Notes: generated by a model not told the origin, from the letters alone. DNA of 64,000 nucleotides from Heliocidaris erythrogramma (GCA_025617745.1 CM046869.1:19732994-19796993); one strand, 5' to 3'. Shown: positions 1 through 10,898, counted from the stretch's first letter. Numbers and translations: made by a program.

Positions 1-270
1 ACCTGTATTATTTCCTAATAGCCTAGCCAGGCAATCTATAGGTTTGGAATGTGTATAGTCTTTATGGACAGCTGTTGTGTCTATTGTACTTTGTACCATT
101 TGAATACTTTCACTGGGTGTGTAAGCAAGGTAGCAAGGCTCAGGGCAGTCTTGATTTAGTTGCCAAACGAGTAGGACCATATTGAGGGTTCTGTCTCTGC
201 AGCAGGTTTTACAGCCGGCATGAGTAGGCGCGGCCAGCAGCCGCCGCAGCTTTACTGTTAGCAGCCAGCA
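1..270 (-). CDS. Partial open reading frame running off the left edge, unknown product
   Basis: Read on the minus strand, the frame is free of stops from base 270 to base 1, about 90 codons, and continues beyond the window. An in-frame upstream TAG lies at 271-273. The first ATG in the frame is at 178-180; an exon could also begin at an internal AG near 205. The translation is not low-complexity and has a Cys-rich start (motif GCKTCC) followed by a mixed hydrophilic segment with TPSESIQMVQSTIDTTAV. I recognise no family. The same DNA on the plus strand carries CAG/CCG-rich sequence with stops in all frames, so the minus reading is the more protein-like one. It could be an exon, a transposon relic or chance. 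Confidence 0.3.
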
Positions 271-724
271 CTATAGGGGCAGCCAGCAGCAGCCGTTTCA
301 GTGCCAGGTTGAGGTTCTCTCTCCTCAAGGCCGAATTGTAAGTTCTTTTGCATAAGTGATAATTATTTTATATCACCCTTCCAATACCAAATGACAATTG
401 TATTAGTTTTCCTACAAGTATTTTCAATCACTTTCCATTTGTAATGTCATATATTAATTATTCAATGTCATTGAATTATATCAGACAGTTAATGACTGAT
501 CATATTAGATTATTTGCAGCTATATTAAAGTCAGTATAGTAGGTAATGGCTCACAGCACAGGTTGAAGTGCTGACATAGATATAATCACTATTGGTGATT
601 ATTATAGGGTAATTTTAATGAAAGACATTTGAAATAGAAGGAAATTATAAGTATCAGTTTAATACATTTGAATTTGAAGTGTATATGGTAGGCCATATAG
701 TTTTGGAATGGTCATTCTCTTTAG

Positions 725-1215
725 ACGGCGGTTACTCCAGGGTCGTCCCCATGGTCGTCCCCTTCGTTGTCAGTATCGTCGATGTCATGGAACTGGGCAG
801 GGCCATATTCATGGTTATCACTTCTTCACGGTCCTGTTCACCATCATGATCACGTCCCTTCAAGCGACTTCGGGTCTAGACAGAGACATATCTTCAGGGT
901 TACGGTTTAGACAGCTTCATTTCTCACCGAGAGGTCTTCCTTCCCGTTTCTTCACGTCTGGACACCCGAGTGTCGTCGCGACATAATTCTTTTAGTTAGT
1001 CGTCCTTCGACAGACCATCTTTCCCAGCATCATGTTATGTAATACGTTTTCTTCTTCAATTCATCCATTGATAGACTTTGAACTGTAATGAACTGTCGGA
1101 TGTTTCCTTAATTATATTTTATTTCATTGAGAAACTCATTAAGTATATACTTTCGAATTATATAACTTCCAGAAGTATTTTATGTAATTATAATAAAGAC
1201 ATACCAATTATACTG
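725..1215 (+). other. Possible terminal exon or 3' end with poly(A) signal
   Basis: A good splice-acceptor-like tract (TCATTCTCTTTAG) ends at 724. The following 490 bases stay open in one frame to 986 (92 codons counted from the ATG at 708) and then lead into AT-rich sequence with AATAAA at 1192-1197. The protein reading is rich in Arg and His and matches nothing I know. The whole could be the last exon of a non-coding transcript, a retroelement LTR fragment, or chance. Confidence 0.2.
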
Positions 1216-1282
1216 AATTTGTTCCTGGTAATTTATTGGGTGGCTAAATAGCCCGTAGATTTAACAAAGTCAATGTAACTTT

Positions 1283-1394
1283 TACAGAGACCCTAAGCTA
1301 TCCAATGGTTTAAGTATTTCCTTAAAATATTTTGAAACATTCATTTGGGGAGAATTTTTCCAGTCGTGTATTTTTTTTCTGGGACGCACTGTAT
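1283..1394 (+). repeat. Fragment of mariner-type repeat (same family as the 43-kb palindrome)
   Basis: The stretch from AGAGACCCTAAGCTAT to the terminal CTGGGACGCACTGTAT is clearly homologous to 43718-43820, sharing the block TTTGGGGAG..TTTTTCCA and the same end. The terminus, read inward as ACAGTGCGTCCCAG, resembles the ends of Tc1/mariner-type elements. Only one end is present here. Confidence 0.6.
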
Positions 1395-2632
1395 TTCCTT
1401 TTGTTTTTATCCACATCAACTCACTGTTAAAGTTGTGTTTCCCCTTTAAGACGGCGCTAATCGTGCTTCTGTACGAGTTATGAACATCCCTCCAAAATGA
1501 AAGACGTCTGATACGTGACAACTTTCAGTCTCGTCAAAGCAACGAGCAGCTGTCACATGACAAGGCAACGAGTTCAAAGATCACGTGACACATCTTCTGG
1601 GTGGATCGTATGACTTCCTTTTTAATCGATTTCTAGGCATTGTCACAGTTTCGTCGCTGGCTATCAATATCATTTTCTTCTTTCGCTTCTCATATCTGAC
1701 ACCTTCGCTCAAAAATACCTTGGAAAAAGATCCCCAATAAAAATATTGAGTAACAGTGCAAGATTAACGTACTTCCAGGTGGCAATAATATGTTTTTCTG
1801 TTTTGGGGGTGTTTTTTTTTTCATTTTGCTTCGCTATCATGAAATATCGATTTCTAGCATTTTGTCTCGTTTAAAAAAAATGGGATCGTTATATTTATGT
1901 CTCTTTTCTGACGTTCAATCTTAGACCGTTCTATTTCACGTAAACTCCTTGCATCTAATTTGTTCTAGTATTACAAGTGTCCTGATTCAATTGTTAGATA
2001 ATAGAAATGTTATTTTCATGGACAGAACACCGACAGTGCAAGACTGCGCAAAATAAATAACCCGTAATTCATTTCGCTGAAATTTAAGTTTGTAGATCAA
2101 TCAATAATTTGATGAAATTCACCAGTATGACATTATCGCTTTCCTATCTTATTGATTTAAAAAAGAAAATCAGCTACTTGATTCTCCTTGGTTTGAATCA
2201 ATTTCATTATTACTCAAGACAGTCCCACATACTCACATTTCTGTAGTCTTAATGCAGTTATAGAGTCATTGCTAACAAAGCGATGTCTACCCATCCGAGA
2301 ACGTTTATAGGTGTTGTGTTGGTGGTGCGAAAGCATTTCAAGATCTATAATCTAATTTGGTCATGTGGGGGGGGGGGGGGGGGGGGGGGAGAGAACGACA
2401 TTATTGTTAAGAGATCCTAATTTCATTTTCCTATATCTAATTTGAAATATGTTTCCATCTCAGTAACAAACTTGATATTCATGGAATTTGTTCGCAATCT
2501 TGGGGAAGGATGTCATTGTAGGAGGGAATGCTTTAGGAACCTAGAAGTCATATCCTCCTTCTAAGCCTAGGTGACCCAGTTTGTAGTCAACATCACGCCA
2601 CGTTTCGCTGTGATGTATATATATATATATAT
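1395..2632. other. Anonymous AT-rich DNA with a 23-G tract and (TA)n
   Basis: No gene is seen. It contains E-box-like motifs near 1545-1595 (CAGCTG, CACATG, CACGTG), an uninterrupted G tract at 2367-2389 and a short TA microsatellite at about 2616-2631. Confidence 0.6.
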
Positions 2633-2633
2633 T

Positions 2634-3115
2634 AGTTACGTTCACACGATGGGAGCTAAACTTTAAGTTTCGCTTATAGTTTCATAACTTTAAGTTAACT
2701 TGTCGTTATCTTGTAGTTTCAGACCATATGAACGGACTCGTAGTTTCGAAACTTTAAGTTTACTTGTAGTTCTAGAACCACAAGTGAGCTCGTGGTTAAG
2801 GCCGAAACCACGACCAGTGGGTGGTCCACCGTCGAAGTTTTGCACCATGTGAACGGAATAAACTTTAAGTTGCGCAAGCTTGTGGTTAGAGATTACCTCG
2901 CTGTTCACGTTAAACTTCCGGGTTATGAACATAGGATATGTATGTGTACCGTACACACAATCGGTAGTATCTACTTCCTGGGTTAACCACGACGATCGCC
3001 CGGCTTGTAGTTTCAGCTCGTTGTTAAGGGCTCATGTAAACCCCCGTTGCGGTTAGGGAGTCGTGGTTTCGTTAACTTAAAGTTTCGAAACCCCTAGTCC
3101 CGTATGAACGTAGCT
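2634..3115. mobile_element. MITE-like non-autonomous element with ACGTTCA termini
   Basis: The ends are imperfect inverted repeats: AGTTACGTTCACACG at the left and CGTATGAACGTAGCT at the right. They are flanked by ATT on both sides, a possible 3-bp target duplication. Inside, the motifs AACTTTAAGTT and GTGGTT recur in both orientations, giving strong self-complementarity. It has no transposase. The superfamily is uncertain; a 3-bp duplication would fit a PIF/Harbinger-type element. Confidence 0.6.
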
Positions 3116-3529
3116 ATTATTAAAAGGCGGGGATGGTTTTGATGCAACACTGATACAACACTGATACAGAAAACATTATAAAACGGGTTCAAGAATGTAG
3201 CCATCCTGATTGGTCAAATAACACCACGTGACTGTGCAAAAAAGTGATAACATACGGCAAAGGGGTCTATTGCACATGTAAACATAAACATGTAAACATG
3301 ACAATACGACTCGATTTTGCTATATGTTTTTACACGCTATACCGTATACGCTATCGATATCGCGATATCGATCGTCGCGCTAATGTCAACAAATCAACAA
3401 AAACAACAAATCAACAAAATTACAGCTGTAGCGCTACCGCGGTCGGATCGGTGCAGTGCAGTACCGTAAATGAAAGTTTAAGTTTAATTTTTGACGATAG
3501 CAGCGTGTAAAAAATGGCTGTATCTTTGA

Positions 3530-3691
3530 ATCTCAAGTTTTGCACTTCTCACGGGGGAAGAACTCGACGATCTACTGAATGGGAAGGATTCCAACAGTAC
3601 GAAAAGAGCAGTGAAATTTGGATTTTCAAAGCTTGAAAGTTTCGCTAAACTCAGTCGCACGGACCTATCCACCATCACCCAACGTGCATGA
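3530..3691 (+). pseudogene. Relic resembling the N-terminal region of KIAA1958/Crypton-like proteins
   Basis: The frame 3530-3691 reads with LLTGEELDDLLNGKDSNSTK, then KRAVKFGFSKLESF, then an LSRTDLSTI-like end before a TGA. From memory of the family, the pattern EEL..LL..KDS..TK.....F, followed about 15 residues later by a second Leu-rich helix, is the characteristic N-terminal part of KIAA1958-like and other Crypton-derived (tyrosine-recombinase-type) proteins. An ATG at 3514 is in a different frame, so the start is frameshifted, and the downstream recombinase domain is absent. The assignment rests on motif memory only. Confidence 0.4.
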
Positions 3692-3858
3692 GTTAGAAAC
3701 CCGCATGACTTGTGTTGGCTGCGCTGCGCTTCTTCTGTGATGTCATCCAGGAAAGCAAATGGCAGCCTCCATGACTGTGCGACTCTTGGCTTTTCTATGG
3801 GGTTCGTAACCATTTTTATAGACTTCATAACCATATTGCCGACCCGTTTTTATTAATA

Positions 3859-4007
3859 CATGGTTGTGAGTTCGTGCATTAGTGCGATCTGGCAACACGC
3901 AGGTTTTTGTCGTGGTCTCAAACACACTCGGCTTGCGCCTCGTGCTCATAGTACACCAGATAAAAACCTTTGTGTTGCCAGATCGCACCAACGCACTCCC
4001 AACCATG
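3859..4007. repeat. Hairpin end of dispersed repeat copy A
   Basis: About 50-bp arms pair: CATGGTTGTGAG...GCGATCTGGCAACAC on the left and GTGTTGCCAGATCGC...CTCCCAACCATG on the right. The loop contains CACTCGGCTTGCGCCTCGTG. The same hairpin occurs at about 36908-37187, where a MITE interrupts the left arm. Confidence 0.75.
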
Positions 4008-4657
4008 TATTAACAGTATATTGTAAAATGCTGCATGGAACATCTTACATTACTACTAAAAGTCATAAGATCTATCCATTCCTGTATCTCCTATAGCGTT
4101 TTTCATTCATAAAAAATCTTATGCAATATTACAGAAAGTTATTTCAAAGACGGTCCGATATGAAAGATTTGTTTGAATATATCTGAAGTGAAATGAGGCA
4201 AAAATAATTCCATGCAAAGGAAAGTTAAGAAAAGGAAGATAATAAAAATGCCTAAAAATTTGTTTACAAAGGAAGATAATAATGATAAAGAACATCGCAT
4301 CAGTTGCTTTTTCTTTTCATTTGAGAAAAAGCTGTAAATAATACATTTCTATTTCTCTGATACAAAACAAGCACAGTTTCACAAAAGCAAGTCAAATTTA
4401 CGATAGTTTTCTAGGGGAAGTTTTACTGGGTTTGGGTGTCGAGGGTTCAATGTATTAGTTGTCATTAAGGTACTTTTGTGGGATTCTAGAGGGTAGTTGT
4501 TCGGGGGTAGTGTTCCGGATGGTAATTGTACTTGAGGTATAGTGATTCAGGTGGAAGTTGCAATGTTCGGAGATGATTAGTCCATGGATAATCGGGCTCC
4601 TCCTATTTTCTATTAACACACGAGGTGAACGAACATCATTTTCCTTGAGACTCTCCA

Positions 4658-5147
4658 CACTGTAAAAACTAAAGTGCTACTTTTCGGCGCATGTATAGTG
4701 ACTGCACCTGAAATGCTGTTTATAGCACTTGTAGTGTGCTAATTTACCAGCCAAAAAAAATGTGACCGTGGCGAGCCTCGAACCAGGTTCCGCTGATTGA
4801 GAGGCGCTGACGTTACCGATGGACTAACGAATGCTTCTTGCAATCCACTTTAGTCATGGGAGTCAAGTAGATAACATGAACTATGCGGTGTCGTAAATTC
4901 ACTATGTAACAATATGATCTGCTCTAAATCGTACGATGTGAGTTAGTCTGGCGGTAATGCCAGCGATTCTCGATCAGCGGACCCTGGTTCGAGGCTCGCC
5001 AAAATCACGATTTTTTGTGTGTGAATGTTTAGCAGTTTAAGGAGCCGGTCCAGCTCCCGTGAAAGTGCTGAAATAGCACGCTGAGTGCAGTCCCTATGCA
5101 TGCCCTCAAAAAGTGCTATATACAGCACTTTAGTTTTTTAGAGTGCA
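4658..5147. mobile_element. Large inverted repeat with tRNA-like B-box arms
   Basis: The left arm (about 4658-4845) and right arm (about 4935-5147) are diverged reverse complements, sharing AAAAACTAAAGTGCT at the outer ends and GGCGAGCCTCGAACCAGG farther in. The right arm read forward contains CCTGGTTCGAGGCTCGCC, a good polymerase III B-box and tRNA T-arm. The element is either a pair of tRNA-derived SINEs inserted head to head or a foldback element built from one. The centre (4846-4934) is unique. Confidence 0.6.
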
Positions 5148-6834
5148 TATTATGCATTTTCAAGATCTTAAAATAGATTTATTCGTAATTTCAGAGATTG
5201 AGAGAGCGCAAGACCTTTCAAAAAGAAAATAAATATTTACCATTTTGATCGACAACAACAACAAAAAAAGATCAGAACGGATAAAGAATTATTTTAGTGC
5301 ACTCTATCTCTCATGAGTATTGCTTGTTATCGCAGTGATCTCCCAGTGGAGTAGAAAAGAGCTAAGAAAGTATGGGATATGATAGGGAAGGATAAATGTT
5401 TGAGGAAAACAAAGTGCCTGCTGGAAAGATTTTCTTATCGCGGGAAACGGGTAATGTTACAAGAAAAACGTGATGCTCGCGGGTAGCTCGTTATCGATCT
5501 TTGGAAAGCCCCTCTCACACTTTTGCCGAGTTATGTGTGGAGTGGTGCTATACGTGTTAGTTCGGCATACGTCGAAGAGAACTCGGGGGATAACTCGGGA
5601 TAGTTCTGCATGATTCGTAATAACTCATACTGATTAAAATTTTGCTGTGTTCAAAATATTTACAGTGGGTAGTATACCATGTGTTGGCAGTTTGTAGTAT
5701 AAAACTCGCAGTACAGCAAACAACAGTAGTCACGATGTTTCCGAGTTAATCCCGAGCTTGTTACATGTTGGATGTGACACTGACTTTGGATAAGTCGTAG
5801 CCAAAACTAGTAGCAAACTCAGCTTTACTATAGTGTTGCTTTACTAATCTCGTACAGGTCTTGTTCTGAAATTGTTGATGGTTATTTCCGAGTTCGTATA
5901 GAGTGCGGGAGACGTCAGAACCCAACCTGGCAAAATTAGAGTGGGGCCTATGATATCGATCTGTACCTTGTGTGACACTTATAGGCATTCAATGTGAAAT
6001 AGTAACAAAATTATGGGAACGGTGTAGTAACATCTTAGATCTTCCCATTCTTAAAGACATGATTTGGAAGGAAGTTCACATTGGATTAGAGGAAACAACT
6101 GAAGATAGGCAAATGATCAATCATTTTATTTTTATTTCATTTTATTAATTAAATATTTTTGATATATCTTAGTCGGGAGAAAAATAAGCCTGCAAGTATC
6201 GAAGAAATAGGAGAAAAGCTGCTTAAAATTAAACAAGAAGAAAGAAAGATTGCTACCGAACGGGAATACTTTGACACTACACTATAAGAAATGGGAACAT
6301 TTCAGAGTAACACTCATATGCATGAAACGAAAACATACAATGGGCATGATGGGTGAGGAGTGGAGGGGTCCGCCTGGTTCGCGATCGTGTGGAGTTGACT
6401 GCCCTCATCTATTCTCTTCTCTTAAATTCTTTCTTTTTGTCTGTTTTGCTTGTTTGTGTGTTTTTTGTTTGTTTGTAGGGGGAGGGGGAGGCTTTGATTC
6501 ATTCAATATAATTAATTTGAGTGCACTATGTACTATACATGTATTTAATTATATTATGTATTGCTGAAGACTGTATAATTTTCTTTACTTATGATATGTT
6601 ATGTACATGAACTAAAATAAAGATGTATGATTTTTCATTTCTACTGAATGAATGCAATAAAGAATGCTACAAAAAACAACAACAGATGGTTATAGGGGGA
6701 GTCAGAATAGTTTTTCTTTTCTCCGACTCATAAAGGTGTGTCTTAATTTCTACTGAACGGAATTTCATCCTCCATCCTTAATACTATGTAACTTTTGTTG
6801 TCTCACACAATTCTTTTAAGATTTTCGGCTTGAA
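5148..6834. other. Anonymous DNA with sparse CGAG-motif repeat
   Basis: No gene is recognised. Between about 5460 and 5960 the motifs CCGAGTTA, CTCGGG and CCCGAG recur at loose spacing and echo the denser repeat at 20395-20830. From about 6420 to 6500 it is T/G-rich low-complexity sequence. Confidence 0.4.
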
Positions 6835-7035
6835 GGAAGCGAGGAGTTGTGTTGGTGTGTGTAATTGGGTTTTTACAGACGTGTATCAATCAGATATGAT
6901 TATTTACGTCTGGGACCGACCTTTAACGTCACCATCCGAAAGACGTGACTCAGTCTCGAACCTGGGTCCGCTGAATCAGTTTTATAACTTCCACTGGTAG
7001 CTGGATTACAGGCGCACGCCACAACGCCCAGTTCT
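6835..7035 (-). mobile_element. Candidate SINE with a 7SL RNA-like head
   Basis: Read on the minus strand from 7035, the sequence begins CTGGGCGTTGTGGCGTGCG, then CCTGTAATCCAGCTAC, then GGACCCAGGTTCGAGACTG. These are the order and spacing of the Alu domain of SRP (7SL) RNA, including the UGUAA motif. It continues into CTTTCGGATGGTGACGTTAA, a tail motif I associate with invertebrate SINEs. No clear terminal duplication or A-tail is visible. It could instead be a tRNA-headed SINE with chance similarity to 7SL. Confidence 0.45.
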
Positions 7036-7728
7036 GGGCACCGTCTTATAAAGAGTTGCGATTTACCATGACAATCATGCAGTGCAATCGGTTTTTAACC
7101 GTGACAATCGGAGCAATTAGTTTTTAATTCCCCTACTTCTGTCTTTTTCTTTCACCTCTTTCATTTCCTTGTATCTCTCCCTGCCATTACATTTTTTCTC
7201 TCCTACTACTCTCTCCTCTCTTTTCTTCATTCTTTTCCCTTCTTTCCTCCTCTCGTTCTCTTTCTATATTTTGCTAACTTTAATTTTTCCCTTTTTTCTC
7301 GTTCTCTCTAGCTTCCCATATCTCTTTCCCTCTCCCTGTATTTCTTCCCCATTCCCCTCTCTTTCTCTCTTGCTCCCTTTCTTTCTCTTTCTCTTCCCAT
7401 CTTCACTACTTTTCATTTTTTCCTTAAGCATTGTTATTGAAGCTTGCTATTGTCATATTTCCAAAGCTGTGTATATGGAGAATGAATTAGCAGTTCCATA
7501 TTATTATGTTCCTTTGTATATGATTAATGTTGTGTTATCTTTTGTAAAAAACAAAAAATCAATTCAGCCAAAGAGCCGCGAATGATTTTTGAAAAATCAA
7601 TAAACCCTTTTAAATAAATAAATAAATTGACTTGAAGCTATCGCAACTTCTTTCTCTTAAGTACGGAGTCGTGATTAATTAAGTTGCGATTGATTTAAAT
7701 CAAACGCAACTCTTTATAAGACGGGCCC
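7036..7728. mobile_element. MITE with GTCTTATAAAGAGTTGCG termini
   Basis: Inverted ends read GGGCACCGTCTTATAAAGAG (left) and GGGCCCGTCTTATAAAGAG (right, complement), extended by TTGCG. The interior is heterogeneous: a CT-rich block (7138-7420), then AT-rich sequence ending in AATAAACCC and (TAAA)n at about 7600-7625. That looks like the tail of a retroposed sequence inserted into the MITE. The 138-codon frame from 7169 is a translation of the pyrimidine tract. Confidence 0.65.
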
Positions 7729-8824
7729 TGGGCTCTCTTACATAAGATGTTCCGTTTGAACACAACTTCAAAAAATAACCGAAATCCGAGATATGCTATT
7801 CTAGTTGTTTAAATTCAGGTTGATTTTAATTCTTAGGTATTGCGTTTAAACACAACTCATTATGGAAGAGGCCCCTGGAAACGGTTGATAAAGGGTAGTC
7901 CCCTCTGACCCTGGGCCTGCATACAATGAGATGGGGGGGGGGGGTATTTGATGTTTCTGTCCATCGATGGATACGCCACTGCGTTGACAATAATCGTCTA
8001 CTCCTGCAAGTTCAATTTCAGGACATTTCATTGATTCTGTGATAACGTCAAAACCAACACTCAGTAAGAAAACACAGACTGTTGATGATAATCTTCCTGT
8101 TCTCACAATGGGTTCAAACTAAGGACACGTAAGTCAGAAAACAGCGATTATATACAAGCAAAATCATCGTACACTTGTTTATCAAAAAACATTAAGTACA
8201 TGTTTGTCGAATCTTTATATCATATTGATCGGGAAAGAAAATATTTTAATCACATCTTCCAATGTCAATGATAGTCATGTAAGTTCAATCAAAAGTCCAA
8301 TATCGAATTTTGAATTAGATATCGATTGTAGATCTGAAAAGAAAAACTGTAACCATGGTAACAAATGTACACATTGTGCACTGTTTAATCTATGAAAAGA
8401 CCGACTGCAAACAAAACGCCTCCCTTGGTTTAAATTAGTTTCACTTATCAGCATTAAATCAGCATTAAATTTGCCAGGACTTTTTTGTCTGTATAGACTT
8501 TCGCGCACTCCAATGTCTCTTTCAGTGTATTTTTTTTTAAATTCTTACATGTACATTAACAGCAACTCAGAAATAAATTGTGTCATTTTTTTCTTTTAAT
8601 CTTCAATTTCTTTCAGGTTTGTGTCTACTTTGACCTAAGTGACCTTCCATGCTGTAACGTATCAATATCAATTTGTATGGCAAATGTAATTGCAAACAGA
8701 ATACAACGGAAAGAAACTTCAGTTACACGCAAAGTAATGAAACCATGCATCAAAATTAATCATACTTATATAAACATTAAAAAACATTGGCAAACACCGG
8801 CTCAATTTCAGGGCTTTAATCGAC
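7729..8824. other. Anonymous AT-rich DNA
   Basis: No gene or clear repeat is seen except a 10-G tract near 7934-7943, followed by GGATACGCCACTG at about 7970-7983. That sequence is the end of the hAT/P-like MITE family also seen at 35781-36051. Confidence 0.5.
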
Positions 8825-9225
8825 TCTTAGTAAGTCTCATTTACATGACGCAGACATCTGTTGATATTTGATAAAGTGTATACATAATATTTATTATCTG
8901 TAAGTGAAATAGATACAGATCATATTAAATTGGGGATTGTGCTTCGGCAGGTATTTGTGATCATTAATTCATTTAAGTCTCAGTTGCATTAGTTGCAGGC
9001 ATCTGCTAATATTTGGTAACATGTACGCAATTTCGTCAGACTTTTATTTGGACGTGAAATGATGGATACCAAATCAATTTGGAGAAGAAAGAGAAAATGT
9101 CCACGAGGCTATTGAGCAATACGAGCACAGGTATGTATCCACTCACATTACCTATTCAAGCAAGTCTCCATTTCATAACTTGACGCAAATATTTGCTAAT
9201 ATTTATTACCTTGTAAACATGATTG
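8825..9225 (+). repeat. Three diverged tandem copies of a unit of about 160-190 bp
   Basis: The motif AAGTCTC, then about 10-15 bases, then GACGCA.ACATCTGCTAATATTTG and ACATGTA recurs at about 8832, 8977 and 9163. Each time it is followed by a conserved GTGAAATA/GTGAAATG segment. Divergence is high, so this is an old duplication of unknown function. Confidence 0.5.
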
Positions 9226-9299
9226 GCAATTCATGGTCTGATCGTGAAATAAGTACCAATAAATTCAGATGGAATAAATGACGACGTCATATGATATCA

Positions 9300-9422
9300 C
9301 AGTCACACCAACAAGACCGATACTAGACCGATAACAGACCGAAGAAAAAAATGACATTACCAACAATGGCCAAGAATGGATCGGTTTGGAGTCGGTGTGG
9401 GGTCGGTTTGTCGGTGTGACTG
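9300..9422. mobile_element. Short MITE with CAGTCACACC termini
   Basis: A 123-bp element with inverted ends CAGTCACACCAAC and GTCGGTGTGACTG. The interior repeats GACCGAT/ATCGGT. It is homologous over its whole length to the split copy at 56269-56542, which is in the opposite orientation. Confidence 0.75.
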
Positions 9423-9502
9423 GGGTATTTAGGGATTGCCGGTACCAACTGATAGGTGGTTAATTCATCCCAGAACTAAAAGATATATACCCAACAAACC
9501 TA

Positions 9503-10114
9503 AGGGCCATTCTCAGTCACGTGCGTGACGAAAATCCTGAAAAATAGTTCCTTTAAACGTAATTCTCCAGTATTTATTATGGGTATTTATCTTGTAGTAC
9601 AAGTCTCTCATTTTGGATATTTGAATAACAATCCTACCTCCAACAGATGGAGGGTAATGATCTGAAATGAGAGCCAGTACATCATTTTCTTTCAGAGGTG
9701 AACATTAGGTCGGTCACCGTGTGTGACCTCGCACAAAAAAGGGTCTTACTTGTTGGTATTCAAACATACTTTTATAGCATTTCCCTTGGAGTGCAAGTTT
9801 TCAGTTTTATTGTTATGATGGAATTGCTCTGACCAGTTTGAAATCAATTTTCAATAATTTAGTGAACTTTTTTTCCTTTAGAGGTGAAAATTGGGTAGGT
9901 CACTTTTATGACCACTCAATAAAGGGCGTTTTTAAATGTCTCTGTAAAAACATTTATGGTTGGGAAATGACCTTTTCTAGTCAAATCATTTTTATATAAG
10001 AAACAGCTGGTAATATAAAAAAATCAATAAAATATAATCGGATTTTCCGGCAATGAGGCAAAATTAGATGGTCATGTGTGTGACCGATACTTTCACTTTA
10101 CAAAGAATGGCCCT
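9503..10114. mobile_element. TA-flanked non-autonomous element with AGGGCCATTC termini
   Basis: The ends are AGGGCCATTC and GAATGGCCCT, with TA on both sides, a Tc1/mariner-type duplication. Subterminal GTCACGTGCGTGAC and GTCATGTGTGTGAC also pair. Internally, a block around AGAGGTGAA.ATT..GT.GGTCAC is present twice (about 9694 and 9881), a diverged tandem duplication. There is no coding capacity. Confidence 0.7.
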
Positions 10115-10155
10115 TAACTCTAAATTTAACTAAAACTCAGTAGCGCTCCTACACC

Positions 10156-10333
10156 TAATGCCTGTTGTACATGAGGCGCCATTTACTGACGTAGCATTGC
10201 GTCAGAGACTGGCGCAATTTTTGACGATTTATGTGCTTTGAAGTACTGGAGTGCGACCTAATTGTCTTCGTAGGCTCGCATAGCGCAGGTAATGACGCAA
10301 TCGATATGACGCATTGTGCACAACAGGCATTAC
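10156..10333. mobile_element. Small MITE with TAATGCCTGTTGT termini
   Basis: Inverted ends read TAATGCCTGTTGTACA and TGCACAACAGGCATTA, 178 bp apart, with further pairing of the GACG/CGTC and GCGTCA motifs inside. It overlaps an anonymous 126-codon minus-strand frame (10155-10535) that I do not accept as a gene. Confidence 0.6.
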
Positions 10334-10763
10334 CCGGCACTTTTGACAGATTAATAAAGCTCGGACCAAATGTCGAAAAGCAAATTAATGTCGAATCACC
10401 CCAAGTAAGGCATTTTCCCTCAGGGTATTGAATGCAGCGCTCTACAGGTGAAATGAAGCGTAGACCTCGGGCAATCGCCTCGTCGAGCACGACCGTCACG
10501 CTAACTCTCCCAGGTACGACATAGCTATTCGACATCGACTTCCAATGTCACTCCATTGTCCTCAAGAAATGCGTGCATCTATGATCGTCAGCAGTGACGT
10601 AGGAAAAGAAAACACCCCCCCCCCCAAAAAAAAAAAAACAACAAAAAAACAAACCACCCCCAAACAAAACAACAACGGAGCAAAACAAAAAGTATGACCA
10701 CGATGACGTATCTATTAGCCTTGCTTTTAAGTAGGGATTCCTGATGATTATACATCATATTAT

Positions 10764-10898
10764 CAGGCGCGGATCCAGGGGGGGGGGGGGGCACAGCCGG
10801 CCCGTGCCCCCCCCCCTTTTGTAAGAGAAGTATGAATTTTTACCATAGACGATCGCCCATTTCCTCGATTGTGCCCCCCCCCCCTTTTATAGTGAAGA

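Larger units (their letters stand above)
3171..4027 (+). repeat. Dispersed repeat, copy A (partner at 36632-37208)
   Basis: Two blocks are shared with 36632-37208 at high identity: an entry block (ATAAAACGGGTTCAAGAATG, then a CACCACGTGAC motif) and an exit block that begins with TGTGATGTCATCCAGG and ends in a large hairpin at 3859-4007. The middle (about 3270-3700) is not shared and holds a protein relic. This suggests one family with a variable cargo. Confidence 0.65.

Noticed and set aside
206-337. Possible plus-strand exon bounded by CTCTGCAG and GTAAGT
   Set aside because: The splice signals look good, but stops occur in all three frames and the opposite strand is open throughout, so the minus reading is preferred.
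7169-7585. 138-codon plus-strand frame
   Set aside because: The Leu/Phe/Ser-rich part is the pyrimidine tract inside a MITE, and the rest has no motif.
10155-10535. 126-codon minus-strand frame of balanced composition
   Set aside because: About half overlaps the 10156-10333 MITE, its stop coincides with the MITE end, and no known motif is present.
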